Part shown: positions 33,496-41,696 of the stretch, piece by piece | How positions within the stretch are numbered: the first letter of the stretch is position 1 | Layout: each line of letters begins with the position of its first letter | Assembly (NCBI RefSeq): GCF_014203715.1 | Contig: NZ_JACHJP010000001.1 | Coordinates: 474,432 to 538,431 of the forward strand | DNA length: 64,000 nucleotides | Direction: 5' to 3' | Source: Streptosporangium saharense | Lineage (GTDB): Bacteria; Actinomycetota; Actinomycetes; Streptosporangiales; Streptosporangiaceae | The notes under the pieces: generated by a model | Seen by the model: only the letters and a program-made list of their open reading frames with translations | Told to the model about the DNA's origin: nothing | Databases searched by the model: none | Made by a program: the position numbers and the translations under genes

Positions 33496-33730
33496 CGCCG
33501 GACACAGCCCGGTGAGCTTCAGCTCAGGCGTCGAGGGAGTCAGCAGACCAGCGGCGCGCGCCGTACGGCACCAAGGCGTCGTGAGGAAGCTGGGCCTTCA
33601 CACGAGCCCGACCGCGCCCGGGACCTGGACCCACGTGGCCGCCGGGCCTGAGGATGACGCGAACGTCGTCTGGCAGACGCCTGCGGCGACTCCGGCCCCT
33701 CAGTGACCCCGGATCACTCACCGTTATGGA

Positions 33731-34663
33731 TCAACCAACACCACCGTGCCCGCCTGACAGGCGCTCGCCATCAGGGCGCAAGGTACGGCTTGGCTGACCG
33801 AGGGTGGGCGGCTGTTCGGCGGACAGGGAGGACAGCAGGCGTAGGCGTTCTTCGGAGGGTGATCCGGGTTCGGCGGTGTAGATGATCATCGCGAGGCCGG
33901 GTTCCGCGGTGAGGGCGAGTTCCTCGTAGGCGAGGGTGAGTTCGCCGACCTCGGGGTGGTGGAAGCGTTTGGTGCCTGTGCCGTGGGTGCGCACGTCGTG
34001 GGCGGCCCACAGTCGGCGGAAGGTGTCGCTGCGGGTGGACAGCTCGCCCACGAGGTCCTGCAGGGCGCGGTCGTGGGGGTCGCGACCGGCCTCGGCGCGC
34101 ATGATGGTCACGCACATGTCGGCGAACAGGTCCCAGTCGGGGTAGAAGTCGCGTGCGGCGGGGTCGAGGAACTGGAAACGGGCCAGGTTCGGGGTGCGGC
34201 CGCTGTCGCCGATGACGGGGGCGTAGAAGCGGCGGCCGAGCGCGTTGGTGGCCAGGAGGTTCTGGCGGGGGTCACGGACGAAGGCGACGGCGCCGGTGAC
34301 GGCCTCCAGCGCCCAGTGCAGGCTGGGGCGGGAGGCGCTGTGCCGGGTGGCGCGGCGGCGCGGACGGCCGGAGGCGGGGATGCCGTCGGCGGCGCGGGCC
34401 AGGTCGAACAGGTGGGCGCGTTCGGTGTCGTCGAGCTGCAACGCCCGCGCGATCGCCTCAAGGACGGAGGCGGAGGCACCGGCGATCTGGCCGCGTTCGA
34501 GCTTGGCGTAGTACTCCACGCTCACGCCGGCGAGGATGGCGACCTCGGTACGGCGCAGCCCGGGCACGCGCCGGTTGGAGCCGCCGGGGATGCCGGCCTG
34601 CTCGGGCGTGATCTTGGCCCGGCGTGAGGTGAGGAACTCGCTGACTTCGCGGCGGTTGTCCAT
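33731..34663 (-). CDS. XRE-family regulator with MmyB-like ligand domain
   Basis: 310 residues from ATG 34663. The N-terminal HTH is VSEFLTSRRAKITPEQAG, RVPGLRRTEVAILAGVSVEYYAKLERGQI. A MmyB-like PAS-type domain follows (ALEAVTGAVAFVRDPRQNLLATNALGRRFY, PNLARFQFLDPAARDFYPDW, WAAHDVRTHGTGTKRFHHPEVGELTLAYEEL), thought to bind a fatty acid or other hydrophobic ligand. Divergent from the Bcr/CflA-type MFS gene across 100 bp, so a drug- or metabolite-responsive repressor of that exporter is likely. Confidence 0.93.
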   Translation of the reverse strand: MDNRREVSEFLTSRRAKITPEQAGIPGGSNRRVPGLRRTEVAILAGVSVEYYAKLERGQIAGASASVLEAIARALQLDDTERAHLFDLARAADGIPASGRPRRRATRHSASRPSLHWALEAVTGAVAFVRDPRQNLLATNALGRRFYAPVIGDSGRTPNLARFQFLDPAARDFYPDWDLFADMCVTIMRAEAGRDPHDRALQDLVGELSTRSDTFRRLWAAHDVRTHGTGTKRFHHPEVGELTLAYEELALTAEPGLAMIIYTAEPGSPSEERLRLLSSLSAEQPPTLGQPSRTLRPDGERLSGGHGGVG

Positions 34664-34763
34664 AAGGCCAGCGTAGGTGGGGTGCCGGAGGTCTGGGGTG
34701 CCCTGCTGGTACACCCCTCGACAGAGACTCCCCCTGCGCCGCGAGGCGCCGTTCACTGGAGGG

Positions 34764-36002
34764 GTGTTCAAGCGATCCTCACGGCTTCTGCCCATGCTGC
34801 TGCTCCTGCTGACGGTGTTCGGACCCATCTCCATGGATCTGTACCTGCCGGTGCTCCCGGCGTTGACGGCCGAGCTGGGGGCGGCGACGTCGATGGCTCA
34901 GTTGACCGTCACCGCCTGCCTGACCGGCCTGGCGCTCGGGCAACTGGTCGCCGGGCCGCTGTCGGACCGGTTCGGCCGCGCCCGGCCCCTGTACGTCGGG
35001 GTGGTCACCTACGTCGCGACCTCGCTGCTGTGCGCGGTGAGCCCGAGCATCGAGACGCTCATCGCCGCGCGGCTGGTGCAGGGGCTCGCGGGTGGCGTCG
35101 GCATCGTGATCGCGCAGGCGGCCGGCCGTGACCTGTACTCCGGCGGCGAGCTGATCCGCTACTACGGCCGTATGACGGTGCTCGGCGGCCTGGCCGCCAT
35201 CGTCGGGCCGCTGCTGGGCGGGCAGTTGGCCAGGAGCACCGACTGGCGCGGCCTGTTCGTCTTCCTCGCCGTGATCGGCGCGCTCATCCTGGTCCTCGTC
35301 GCCACCGGCTACCGCGAGACGCTGCCCCCTGCGGGCCGTACAGCAGGCGGATTCGCCCAGATCGGCCGTGACTTCCGCACCCTGCTGGCCGACCGGGTGT
35401 TCACCGGCGCGGTGCTGCTGCAGGGGTTCGTCAACGCCGCCCTGTTCGCCTACCTGGCCGGGGCCACCTACGTCCTGCAGGGGATCTACGGGTTGTCGCC
35501 GCAGCAGTACGCGCTCGCGTTCGGGCTGAACTCGGCCGGGTTCATGGTCTTCGGCTATCTGGCAGGCCGTACCAGCGAGCGGTGGAGCGTCGGCGGCACC
35601 CTGGCCGCGGGTCTGGTCATGTGCGCGGCCGGTGCGCTCGGGCTGCTGGCCGCGGGGGTGTGGGCGCTGCCGCTGGCCGTGGTGGTCGTGTCGCTGCTGG
35701 TCATGGTCAGTGGTGTGGCCGTCACCACTCCACCCGCGACGACGCTGGCCCTGGCCGGTTACCCGCGCCTGGCGGGCACCGCCTCCTCGCTGCTGGGGAT
35801 GGCGCGTTTCGCCTTCGGCGGCGTCGCCGCGCCCTTCGTCGGGCTGGCGGGCGCGGCGAGCATGCTGCCGCTCGGCATCGTGACCGTCGTCTCGGTCGCG
35901 CTCGCGGCGGCCTCCTGCGCCCTGATCTTCAGGCGTCGCACATGTACGGCGCGGCCGTACCCCGTGACCGAGATCGAGCTCGCCGGAACGGCGGCGAAGT
36001 GA
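34764..36002 (+). CDS. Bcr/CflA-type MFS drug exporter
   Basis: 412 residues from GTG 34764. ATG 34794 is a shorter alternative, and the frame is open upstream. Twelve hydrophobic segments. The signature PISMDLYLPVLPALTAELG in helix 1 and LALGQLVAGPLSDRFGRARPLYVG before helix 3 define the Bcr/CflA subfamily of proton-driven exporters (bicyclomycin, chloramphenicol and similar). Divergent from the MmyB-like XRE regulator. Followed after 160 bp by a zinc alcohol dehydrogenase and cupin on the same strand. Confidence 0.93.
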   Translation: MFKRSSRLLPMLLLLLTVFGPISMDLYLPVLPALTAELGAATSMAQLTVTACLTGLALGQLVAGPLSDRFGRARPLYVGVVTYVATSLLCAVSPSIETLIAARLVQGLAGGVGIVIAQAAGRDLYSGGELIRYYGRMTVLGGLAAIVGPLLGGQLARSTDWRGLFVFLAVIGALILVLVATGYRETLPPAGRTAGGFAQIGRDFRTLLADRVFTGAVLLQGFVNAALFAYLAGATYVLQGIYGLSPQQYALAFGLNSAGFMVFGYLAGRTSERWSVGGTLAAGLVMCAAGALGLLAAGVWALPLAVVVVSLLVMVSGVAVTTPPATTLALAGYPRLAGTASSLLGMARFAFGGVAAPFVGLAGAASMLPLGIVTVVSVALAAASCALIFRRRTCTARPYPVTEIELAGTAAK

Positions 36003-36162
36003 GCGCGTCATGCGGGAACCACAACTGCGAAATGCCGGGAAAGAGATCATCTCGCCTGTTCAGCCCTCGTTGACCGGGGGAAAGGCCAGGCGGGGGGTCG
36101 GAAAACCGGTCGGTGACGCACCGGCCGCATTCATCAGGACACCGTTGAAGGAGACATCTGTC

Positions 36163-37191
36163 ATGCGCGGAGTAGTTCTGCACGGTCCGGGCGACATCCG
36201 GGTCGAGGACCGTCCCGACCCGGAGATCGTCGAGCCCACCGACGCGATCATCCGCGTCACCGCCGCCTGCGTCTGCGGCTCTGACCTGTGGCCCTACCGC
36301 GGCATCGACCGGGGTGACGGGCCGTCGCCCATGGGACACGAGTACGTCGGCGTCGTCGAGCGGGTCGGCGACCAGGTTGGAACGATCAAGGTGGGGGACT
36401 TCGTCGTCGGCTCGTTCTTCGCCTCCGACAACACCTGCGAGATCTGCCAGGCGGGCTATCAATCCCGATGTGTGCACGCCCAGCCGATCGGCGTCTTCGG
36501 CACCCAGGCGCAGTACGCGCGGATCCCCCTGGCCGACGGCACCCTGGTCGCCACCCCCGGCCAGCCGGACGCCGACCTCGTCCCGTCGCTGCTCGCCGCC
36601 TCCGACGTGCTCGGCACGGGATGGTTCGCCGCCGTCGCCGCGGAGGCCGGGCCCGGCAAGACGGTCGCCGTCGTCGGAGACGGAGCCGTCGGCCTGCTCG
36701 GCGTCCTGGCCGCCCGCTACCTCGGGGCCGAACGCGTCATCATCTTCAGCCGCCACGCCGACCGGCAGAAGCTCGCCGCCGACTTCGGCGCCACCGACGT
36801 CATCACCGAACGCGGCGACCAGGGCGTCGCCCAGCTCAAGGAACTCACCAACGGGCTCGGCGCGCACTCGGTCATCGAGGCCGTCGGCACCCAGGAGTCG
36901 ATGATGCAGGCCATCCGTTCCACCCGCCCCGGCGGCCACGTCGGTTACGTCGGCGTCAGCCACGACGTCCAACTGCCCGGCGAGGAACTGTTCTTCTCCG
37001 GCGTGCACCTGCACGGCGGCCCGGCCCCCGTACGCCGCTTCCTGCCGCGACTCATCGAGCTGATCTGGGACCGGAGGATCGACCCGGGCAAGGCCTTCGA
37101 CCTCGACCTGCCGCTTGAGCAGGCCGCAGAGGGCTACCGGGCGATGGACGAACGACGCGCCATCAAGACCCTGCTGCGCCCGCAGCACTGA
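36163..37191 (+). CDS. Zinc-dependent alcohol dehydrogenase family (MDR)
   Basis: 342 residues from ATG 36163. Catalytic zinc region CVCGSDLWPYRG and GHEYVGVVERVG; a partial structural zinc lobe TCEICQAGYQSRC with three Cys; Rossmann motif VAVVGDGAVGLLGVLAARYLGAERVIIF. Closest to the threonine-dehydrogenase-like/formaldehyde-dehydrogenase-like MDR branch. It would oxidise a secondary alcohol or aldehyde with NAD(P). 11 bp upstream of a cupin gene, with which it forms an operon. Confidence 0.93.
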   Translation: MRGVVLHGPGDIRVEDRPDPEIVEPTDAIIRVTAACVCGSDLWPYRGIDRGDGPSPMGHEYVGVVERVGDQVGTIKVGDFVVGSFFASDNTCEICQAGYQSRCVHAQPIGVFGTQAQYARIPLADGTLVATPGQPDADLVPSLLAASDVLGTGWFAAVAAEAGPGKTVAVVGDGAVGLLGVLAARYLGAERVIIFSRHADRQKLAADFGATDVITERGDQGVAQLKELTNGLGAHSVIEAVGTQESMMQAIRSTRPGGHVGYVGVSHDVQLPGEELFFSGVHLHGGPAPVRRFLPRLIELIWDRRIDPGKAFDLDLPLEQAAEGYRAMDERRAIKTLLRPQH

Positions 37192-37202
37192 GAGGAACAC
37201 CC

Positions 37203-37604
37203 ATGGAACTCCTGCGACAGCCGCCAGCCACCAAGGGACCCGCCGAGTGGTTCACCGGCGACGTCTGGTTCGACGTCATCCACCGCGGCGAGGAGCCGTC
37301 CCGGTCCCGCGCCAACCTGGTGCGGTTCGCCCCCGGCGCCCGCACCGCCTGGCACTCCCACGGCCTGGGCCAGAGCCTGCTCATCGTCGCGGGCGTCGCC
37401 CTCGTCCAGGCCCGTGGCGACCGGCTCATCGAGGCCCATCCGGGTGACGTCATCTGGACCCCGCCGGGCGAGGAGCACTGGCACGGCGCCGCCCCCGGCT
37501 ACTTCATGTCCCACCTGGCCCTGTGGGAGGGCGACGACACGACCTGGCTGGAACACGTCACCGAAACCGACTACACCGCCACCCCGCAAACCACCCGCCG
37601 CTGA
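37203..37604 (+). CDS. Cupin-domain protein
   Basis: 133 residues. A classic single cupin: motif 1 RTAWHSHGLGQSLLIVAGVALVQ (two His), motif 2 PGDVIWTPPGEEHWHGA (two His). N-terminus EWFTGDVWFDVIHRGEEPSRSRANLVRFAPGA is typical of the (R)-mandelonitrile-lyase-like/YhhW-type cupins found beside MDR dehydrogenases. Metal binding is likely, the reaction unknown. Co-transcribed with the alcohol dehydrogenase. Confidence 0.92.
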   Translation: MELLRQPPATKGPAEWFTGDVWFDVIHRGEEPSRSRANLVRFAPGARTAWHSHGLGQSLLIVAGVALVQARGDRLIEAHPGDVIWTPPGEEHWHGAAPGYFMSHLALWEGDDTTWLEHVTETDYTATPQTTRR

Positions 37605-37632
37605 GGAGCACCACCGATCCGATTGGTCCGCG

Positions 37633-38211
37633 TCATGGTGTCAGCCGGATGGCCGTTGTGCCGGTGAATTCCTCGGCGAGGGTGTCCATGACGATCTCGT
37701 CGCAGACGCGGCCGAGCCAGTAGCCCGCCTGGCGTAGCCGTCCGGCCTCGCGGAACCCGGCTCGCCGGTACGCGGCGACACCGGCCGCGTTCGGTTCGAG
37801 GACCTTCAGCCACACCATCCGCAGGTTGGTGACGTGCCAGGCGTAGTCGAGGGTGAGCCGGGTCGCCTCGGTGCCGAGCCCTCGGCCACGGGCTTCGGGG
37901 CCAAGCATGATCACGAACTCGGCGGTGCGTACGGCCTGGTCGATGTACAGAACCGTTGTGCCGACCGGTACGGCGCCGCCACCGGTGACGTCGTAGACGG
38001 TGAACCGAGGGGTGTCGCCCAAGGAGGAGAGCTGGTGGGCGAGTCCCTCGGTCCGGGACTCCAGACTGTCGGGGGTCTGCCTGCCGTACCCCACGAGCGT
38101 GGCCGGGTCCTGCTCCCACCGCCAGTACTGCTCAACAAGATCAGCCCGGTACGGCCCCAGAGCGGTTTTCTTCCCCACAACCCAGAGAATCGGCTCAGCC
38201 TCCCCGGTCAT
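37633..38211 (-). CDS. GNAT-family N-acetyltransferase (RimJ/RimL-like)
   Basis: 192 residues from ATG 38211. Acetyl-CoA loop is in EFVIMLGPEARGRGLGTEATRLTLDYAWHV (R-G-R-G-L-G-T), followed by VWLKVLEPNAAGVAAYRRAGFREAGRLRQAGY. Substrate could be an amino-terminal, antibiotic or small-amine acceptor. Monocistronic; convergent with the cupin gene. Confidence 0.9.
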   Translation of the reverse strand: MTGEAEPILWVVGKKTALGPYRADLVEQYWRWEQDPATLVGYGRQTPDSLESRTEGLAHQLSSLGDTPRFTVYDVTGGGAVPVGTTVLYIDQAVRTAEFVIMLGPEARGRGLGTEATRLTLDYAWHVTNLRMVWLKVLEPNAAGVAAYRRAGFREAGRLRQAGYWLGRVCDEIVMDTLAEEFTGTTAIRLTP

Positions 38212-38467
38212 CGTCGATCGCCTCCTATGATCACTTTGAGGGGCGTGTACGCGTTCGTCGACTTGGGTTCGCGACGGGCGGCTCATATTTAGTTTGTACC
38301 CATGCGTGAAGCAGGGTCGGATCTCTGGCGATTCCGTGGCATCACACCACGTCGAACTCGTTGAACCGGGGATAAGTAACGCGAAGACATGCTGTGGCAT
38401 AGCTCCGCGTGGGGAAGCACAGGTACCGTGCCCATAGAAGCCACTCCCCACATCGAAATGGACGAAG
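38212..38467. promoter_or_regulatory. Divergent promoter region of GNAT and XRE genes
   Basis: 256 bp with A+T-rich CTCATATTTAGTTTGTACCC (38281-38300) upstream of the GNAT gene. A GGTACC-centred near-palindrome CACAGGTACCGTG (38417-38429) lies about 40 bp before the XRE start. The latter is a plausible autoregulatory site. Confidence 0.4.
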
Positions 38468-39718
38468 ATGCCGCGCGAACTGGAGGAACAGGAGGCGATC
38501 GGCTACCGCATCAGGCGGAAGCGCCTCAGCCTCAGGATGAATCAGGCTGCCCTGGCTGCGGCGGTGGGAAAGTCGCAGGGGTGGATGTCGAAGGTCGAAA
38601 AGGGTCATATTGAGCTTGACAGCGCTACCGTAATTAACGGGTTGGCGCGTGCCTTGCTCTGCCACCCCAACGAGCTGATCGAACGGCCGTATACCGGAAC
38701 GGCCGCTGAGAATCGGTGGCGGGAGGCTGCGGCGAACATCCTGCGGGAACTGCGTCGCTACGACCTTCCCCCGGCTTTCACCGGCGCTCCACGGTCGGCT
38801 TCGGAGCTGTGGGAAAGCATGAAGCGCCTGCACCGTCTCAGGGATACGGCGGCGAACAGCGCGATCATGCTCAGCCTTCCCGACCTTCTCCGGGAAGTGC
38901 GCGCCTTGGCCGAGGTCTCCACCGGCCATGAGCGGGAGGAAGCCTTCGCCATTTATGCCGTGTGTTGCAAGTTCGCGCACACCGCCGCCCACGCGCTCGG
39001 TCACGCCGAGCTTGTCGCCATGGCCTGCGAACGTGCCGCCTGGTCGGCGCAGCTCTCCGGCGATCCGCTGATGCCCGCCGTCGTTGACTGGATGCGGGTG
39101 TGGGACATGTGGGCCACTGCCGACTGGAACGACGCCATCTCCCTGTCGGACAAGGCGCTGCGCAGCATCGAGAACGACTACGAGCGAGGCGATCCTCTCG
39201 CGATCCGAGCGTGGGGATCTCTCCAGCTGAGGGCGGCCGTGTCAGCGGCGCGAGCGGCGAACGCGGCCGAAGCCGACCACCGTCTCGCCCTGGCCGACCA
39301 GGCAAGCCAGCGGATGGTCACCGGCAAGTCGCTGGCCTATGACCGTCATTCACTGACGTTCTCCTCTGGAAACGTGCAAATCCACCGCGTCAGTGTGGCG
39401 TTGGAGATGAGCGATCAGGTGAAGGCGCTCACCCTCAACGCGCACGTTGATCCGGCTCACCTGGCGGCCCTGCCCAACTCTCGCCAGGGTCACCATCGCA
39501 TGGATCTCTCCCGCGCCTACCTGTGGAACGGCAACCGCGACAAGGCCCTCAACGAACTCCAGGAAGCCGAAAAATTGGCACCACAATTGGTGCGAAATCA
39601 CCCAATCGGCCGAGCGACCCTAAGAAGAATCATATGTGCTGAAAGAGCATCCACCCGTGAACGCCTAAGAGCGATGTCAAGTCGATTTAACCTCGATGAC
39701 CAGGCGTTATTCCCCTGA
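38468..39718 (+). CDS. XRE-family regulator with TPR-like C-terminal domain (WhiJ-like locus)
   Basis: 416 residues. N-terminal HTH GYRIRRKRLSLRMNQAALAAAVGKSQGWMSKVEKGHIELDS. The remaining ~320 residues are helical-hairpin repeats with SARP/TPR character (AFAIYAVCCKFAHTAAHALGHAELVAMACERAAWSA, HHRMDLSRAYLWNGNRDKALNELQEAEKLAP). Long XRE-TPR regulators with small downstream ORFs form a paralogous family in filamentous actinobacteria and often influence development. Followed by four small unknown ORFs. Confidence 0.9.
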   Translation: MPRELEEQEAIGYRIRRKRLSLRMNQAALAAAVGKSQGWMSKVEKGHIELDSATVINGLARALLCHPNELIERPYTGTAAENRWREAAANILRELRRYDLPPAFTGAPRSASELWESMKRLHRLRDTAANSAIMLSLPDLLREVRALAEVSTGHEREEAFAIYAVCCKFAHTAAHALGHAELVAMACERAAWSAQLSGDPLMPAVVDWMRVWDMWATADWNDAISLSDKALRSIENDYERGDPLAIRAWGSLQLRAAVSAARAANAAEADHRLALADQASQRMVTGKSLAYDRHSLTFSSGNVQIHRVSVALEMSDQVKALTLNAHVDPAHLAALPNSRQGHHRMDLSRAYLWNGNRDKALNELQEAEKLAPQLVRNHPIGRATLRRIICAERASTRERLRAMSSRFNLDDQALFP

Positions 39719-39757
39719 TTCATATTCCCCTGTAACGGGCTCCTTACGCTGCGATAC

Positions 39758-40072
39758 ATGACGGTCAGCAACCAGCGTTTCGCTACGGAAGCCCTCCGTT
39801 CCGAGTGGACTCCTGAGCGCGGAGACCTCGTCCTCGATACGGTCTGTGGCCGTATCGGGGTTGTGGTCGCCTTGCCGGAAGACAGCAACACCGACCTGTA
39901 CCACCTACGCCCCCCTGACGGGGGAGAGGATTGGGTGGCAGGCCTCAACAACCTCGAACCACGCCCTGACAGCACCAAAACCTCCGCCACCGGCGCACCT
40001 ACGCCCTTTTCCGTACGGTTTCCACTTTGCCGCTGGCGAGCCTTTGTGCGCCTGAGTCTCCAAGTCACTTAG
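39758..40072 (+). CDS. Small protein of unknown function
   Basis: 104 residues. N-terminal segment RSEWTPERGDLVLDTVCGRIGVVVALPEDSNTDLYHLRPPDGGEDW is a small beta-barrel-like core (SH3/KOW-like look). The C-terminal half is Pro/Ser-rich and less constrained. It follows the XRE-TPR gene by 39 bp and is probably its operon partner. In WhiJ-like loci such small proteins are thought to modulate the regulator; no direct evidence here. Confidence 0.65.
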   Translation: MTVSNQRFATEALRSEWTPERGDLVLDTVCGRIGVVVALPEDSNTDLYHLRPPDGGEDWVAGLNNLEPRPDSTKTSATGAPTPFSVRFPLCRWRAFVRLSLQVT

Positions 40073-40232
40073 CGTCGTACGTTCTCCTGGGCTGTCCCAC
40101 CTCTCTGGGGACCGTGGCGAGACCCACACCCGGCGTGACGTCAAGTCCGCCGCTTCCCAAAGACCTCATCGCGGATCGGGCCGGAAACGATCCCGAAGGT
40201 GTCACTCCACCCATGCACGAAGGAGTCGAATC

Positions 40233-40577
40233 GTGTTTCCACTCAATACGCCCATGACCGATGCCCTGCGCCGGAAGATGCATGAGGGGTTCTACGACCC
40301 CAAGGCGCCGCAGTTGCGTCACCTGCAGAGTCTGCTCGCTCGGTTGCGGGTGGAGACGGTGTTCGTGTGCGAGGACGGCGCCCCTCGGGTGGAGGTTCCC
40401 GGTAGGGAGGTTGTCATCTGGACCGATCGTCGGGAGCGGATCTACTTCTGGAAGCACCAGAATGAGCGGGCTCTTCAGGTGCCGGTCGAGCAGGCCGAGG
40501 AGGCGGCCCGGCAGATCGCCGACCACCTGACCCGCCTGGCGGAGGCTTCCGGGGCGGAGGAGGGGGCTCCCTCGTGA
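40233..40577 (+). CDS. Small soluble protein of unknown function
   Basis: 114 residues. Core: VETVFVCEDGAPRVEVPGREVVIWTDRRERIYFWKHQ followed by helix VEQAEEAARQIADHLTRL. It looks like a small alpha/beta domain of the kind encoded beside XRE-TPR regulators. The stop overlaps the next GTG start, giving a three-gene coupled set. Confidence 0.7.
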   Translation: MFPLNTPMTDALRRKMHEGFYDPKAPQLRHLQSLLARLRVETVFVCEDGAPRVEVPGREVVIWTDRRERIYFWKHQNERALQVPVEQAEEAARQIADHLTRLAEASGAEEGAPS

Positions 40578-40870
40578 TCGGACGGTCCCGGCCCGCAGGA
40601 CGCCACCGTGACGGGCAGCCTGTGACGGCGGTCTATCGACGGGTGCGGGATGGCCCTGCTCGGGCTGAGGCTGAGGTGCTCAACCAGGCGTGCTCTGGGT
40701 GGGCGGTGCTCTACAGCTTGAGCATGCGCCGCTTCTTCGGCCTGTGTGCTTGGCCTTCTCCGGAGCCGGTGATGATCAGTGACGACACCGCCGACGGGTT
40801 GGAGCAGCGGATGCGCGAGGCCGAGACGCTGCTGATCCTGCGGATGCCACCTGCCGAAGAGGCGGCATGA
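40574..40870 (+). CDS. Small protein of unknown function
   Basis: 98 residues from a GTG overlapping the previous stop. The middle (AEAEVLNQACSGWAVLYSLSMRRFFGLCAWPSPEPVMISDDTADGLEQRMREAE) resembles the next ORF's DWLVFHNSATGVWSAYRRAL...VRADSVEELDRKL in layout: aromatic strand, basic strand, acidic strand, helix. They may be diverged paralogues. Ends with an ATG-overlapping stop. Confidence 0.65.
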   Translation: MIGRSRPAGRHRDGQPVTAVYRRVRDGPARAEAEVLNQACSGWAVLYSLSMRRFFGLCAWPSPEPVMISDDTADGLEQRMREAETLLILRMPPAEEAA

Positions 40871-41208
40871 TGCCACCGCGTCGAAGTTGCGAGGCCGTAC
40901 AGCAGGCTCACCCGGACTGGTTGGTGTTCCACAACTCGGCGACCGGGGTGTGGAGCGCCTACCGGCGTGCTCTGCCGTACAGGCCGGAGCCTGAGAGTGT
41001 GCTGTTGGTGCGGGCGGACTCGGTTGAGGAGTTGGACCGCAAGCTGGCCGCTCAAGTGTCCCCGGTGGTGCCGCCGAGCATCCGGGCCGTTGCCGTTGCC
41101 CGTGCGCTCCAGGCCCGAACCGCTCATGCCGTCCGGGCCGCCGCCACCGTCCAGGCCGGGCGGGTTGGTCAGCGGCCTCTCGGACTGCGCAGACTGCTGC
41201 GCTCCTAA
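40867..41208 (+). CDS. Small protein of unknown function, paralogue-like to preceding ORF
   Basis: 113 residues. N-terminal ~60 residues form a small alpha/beta module (HPDWLVFHNSATGVWSAYRRALPYRPEPESVLLVRADSVEELDRKLAAQ), followed by an Ala/Arg-rich helical tail. It is the last gene of the XRE-associated set and is followed by three hairpins. Confidence 0.65.
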   Translation: MMPPRRSCEAVQQAHPDWLVFHNSATGVWSAYRRALPYRPEPESVLLVRADSVEELDRKLAAQVSPVVPPSIRAVAVARALQARTAHAVRAAATVQAGRVGQRPLGLRRLLRS

Positions 41209-41317
41209 GCCGGTACGGCGTGCAGAGGGACCTCATCCCGCTCCCTGCCCGCCGTACCTCATGCGTGCGGCTCAGGTTGGAGGGACCTGGGCCGCACACC
41301 TTCGCAAGGCGGCTCCC

Positions 41318-41438
41318 GCACCGAGCACTCGGTGCGTTGGGGAAGGGGGAGTCGCCTCGCGCACCGGCCCCGTGACGTGGGGCCGGTCCTCCTCCAGGGT
41401 GCCCGGTCGCATGCTCCCCGGCTCGGGGCCGGGCACCC
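41318..41438. promoter_or_regulatory. Three consecutive stem-loops upstream of the bldC-like gene
   Basis: GCACCGAG-CA-CTCGGTGC (41318-41335), ACCGGCCCC-N7-GGGGCCGGT (41363-41387), and GGGTGCCCGG (41397-41406) pairing with CCGGGCACCC (41429-41438) and enclosing CCCCG-GCT-CGGGG. All arms are perfect. The first two may terminate the small-ORF operon. The nested third lies 38 bp before the bldC-like start, where it would be in the leader RNA and could control translation. Confidence 0.6.
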
Positions 41439-41475
41439 ATCGCCTACCGCGTTGCTGACCTCCCAGGGAGCCCCC

Positions 41476-41679
41476 ATGCCCGTGTCCAACGTCGTCGAGC
41501 CGGACAGCACCGGCCCCACGGAACAACTGTTGACCCCCGGTGAGGTGGCCCACATCTTCGGGGTGGACCCCAAAACCGTGAACAGGTGGTCCCTCACCGG
41601 GAAGATCCCCTCGTTGAAGACCCCCGGCGGCCAGCGCCGTTACCGTCAGAGCGACGTCAATGCCCTGTTGAACGGGTGA
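41476..41679 (+). CDS. BldC-like MerR-type DNA-binding protein
   Basis: 67 residues, nearly the size of BldC. The single winged-HTH domain TEQLLTPGEVAHIFGVDPKTVNRWSLTGKIPSLKTPGGQRRYRQSDVNALL matches the BldC pattern (LLTPAEVA...VDPKTVTRWA...GGHRRYRE). BldC proteins bind DNA cooperatively as asymmetric head-to-tail oligomers on direct repeats and hold back sporulation. The HRRYRE to QRRYRQ change and different N-terminus suggest a paralogue rather than bldC itself. Confidence 0.85.
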   Translation: MPVSNVVEPDSTGPTEQLLTPGEVAHIFGVDPKTVNRWSLTGKIPSLKTPGGQRRYRQSDVNALLNG

Positions 41680-41696
41680 CGGCCTCACATGAAGGG

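Noticed and set aside
33512..33706. 64-codon rightward frame after the NmrA-like gene
   Set aside because: No family, no ribosome site; could be a decayed tail of an old gene but evidence is too weak.
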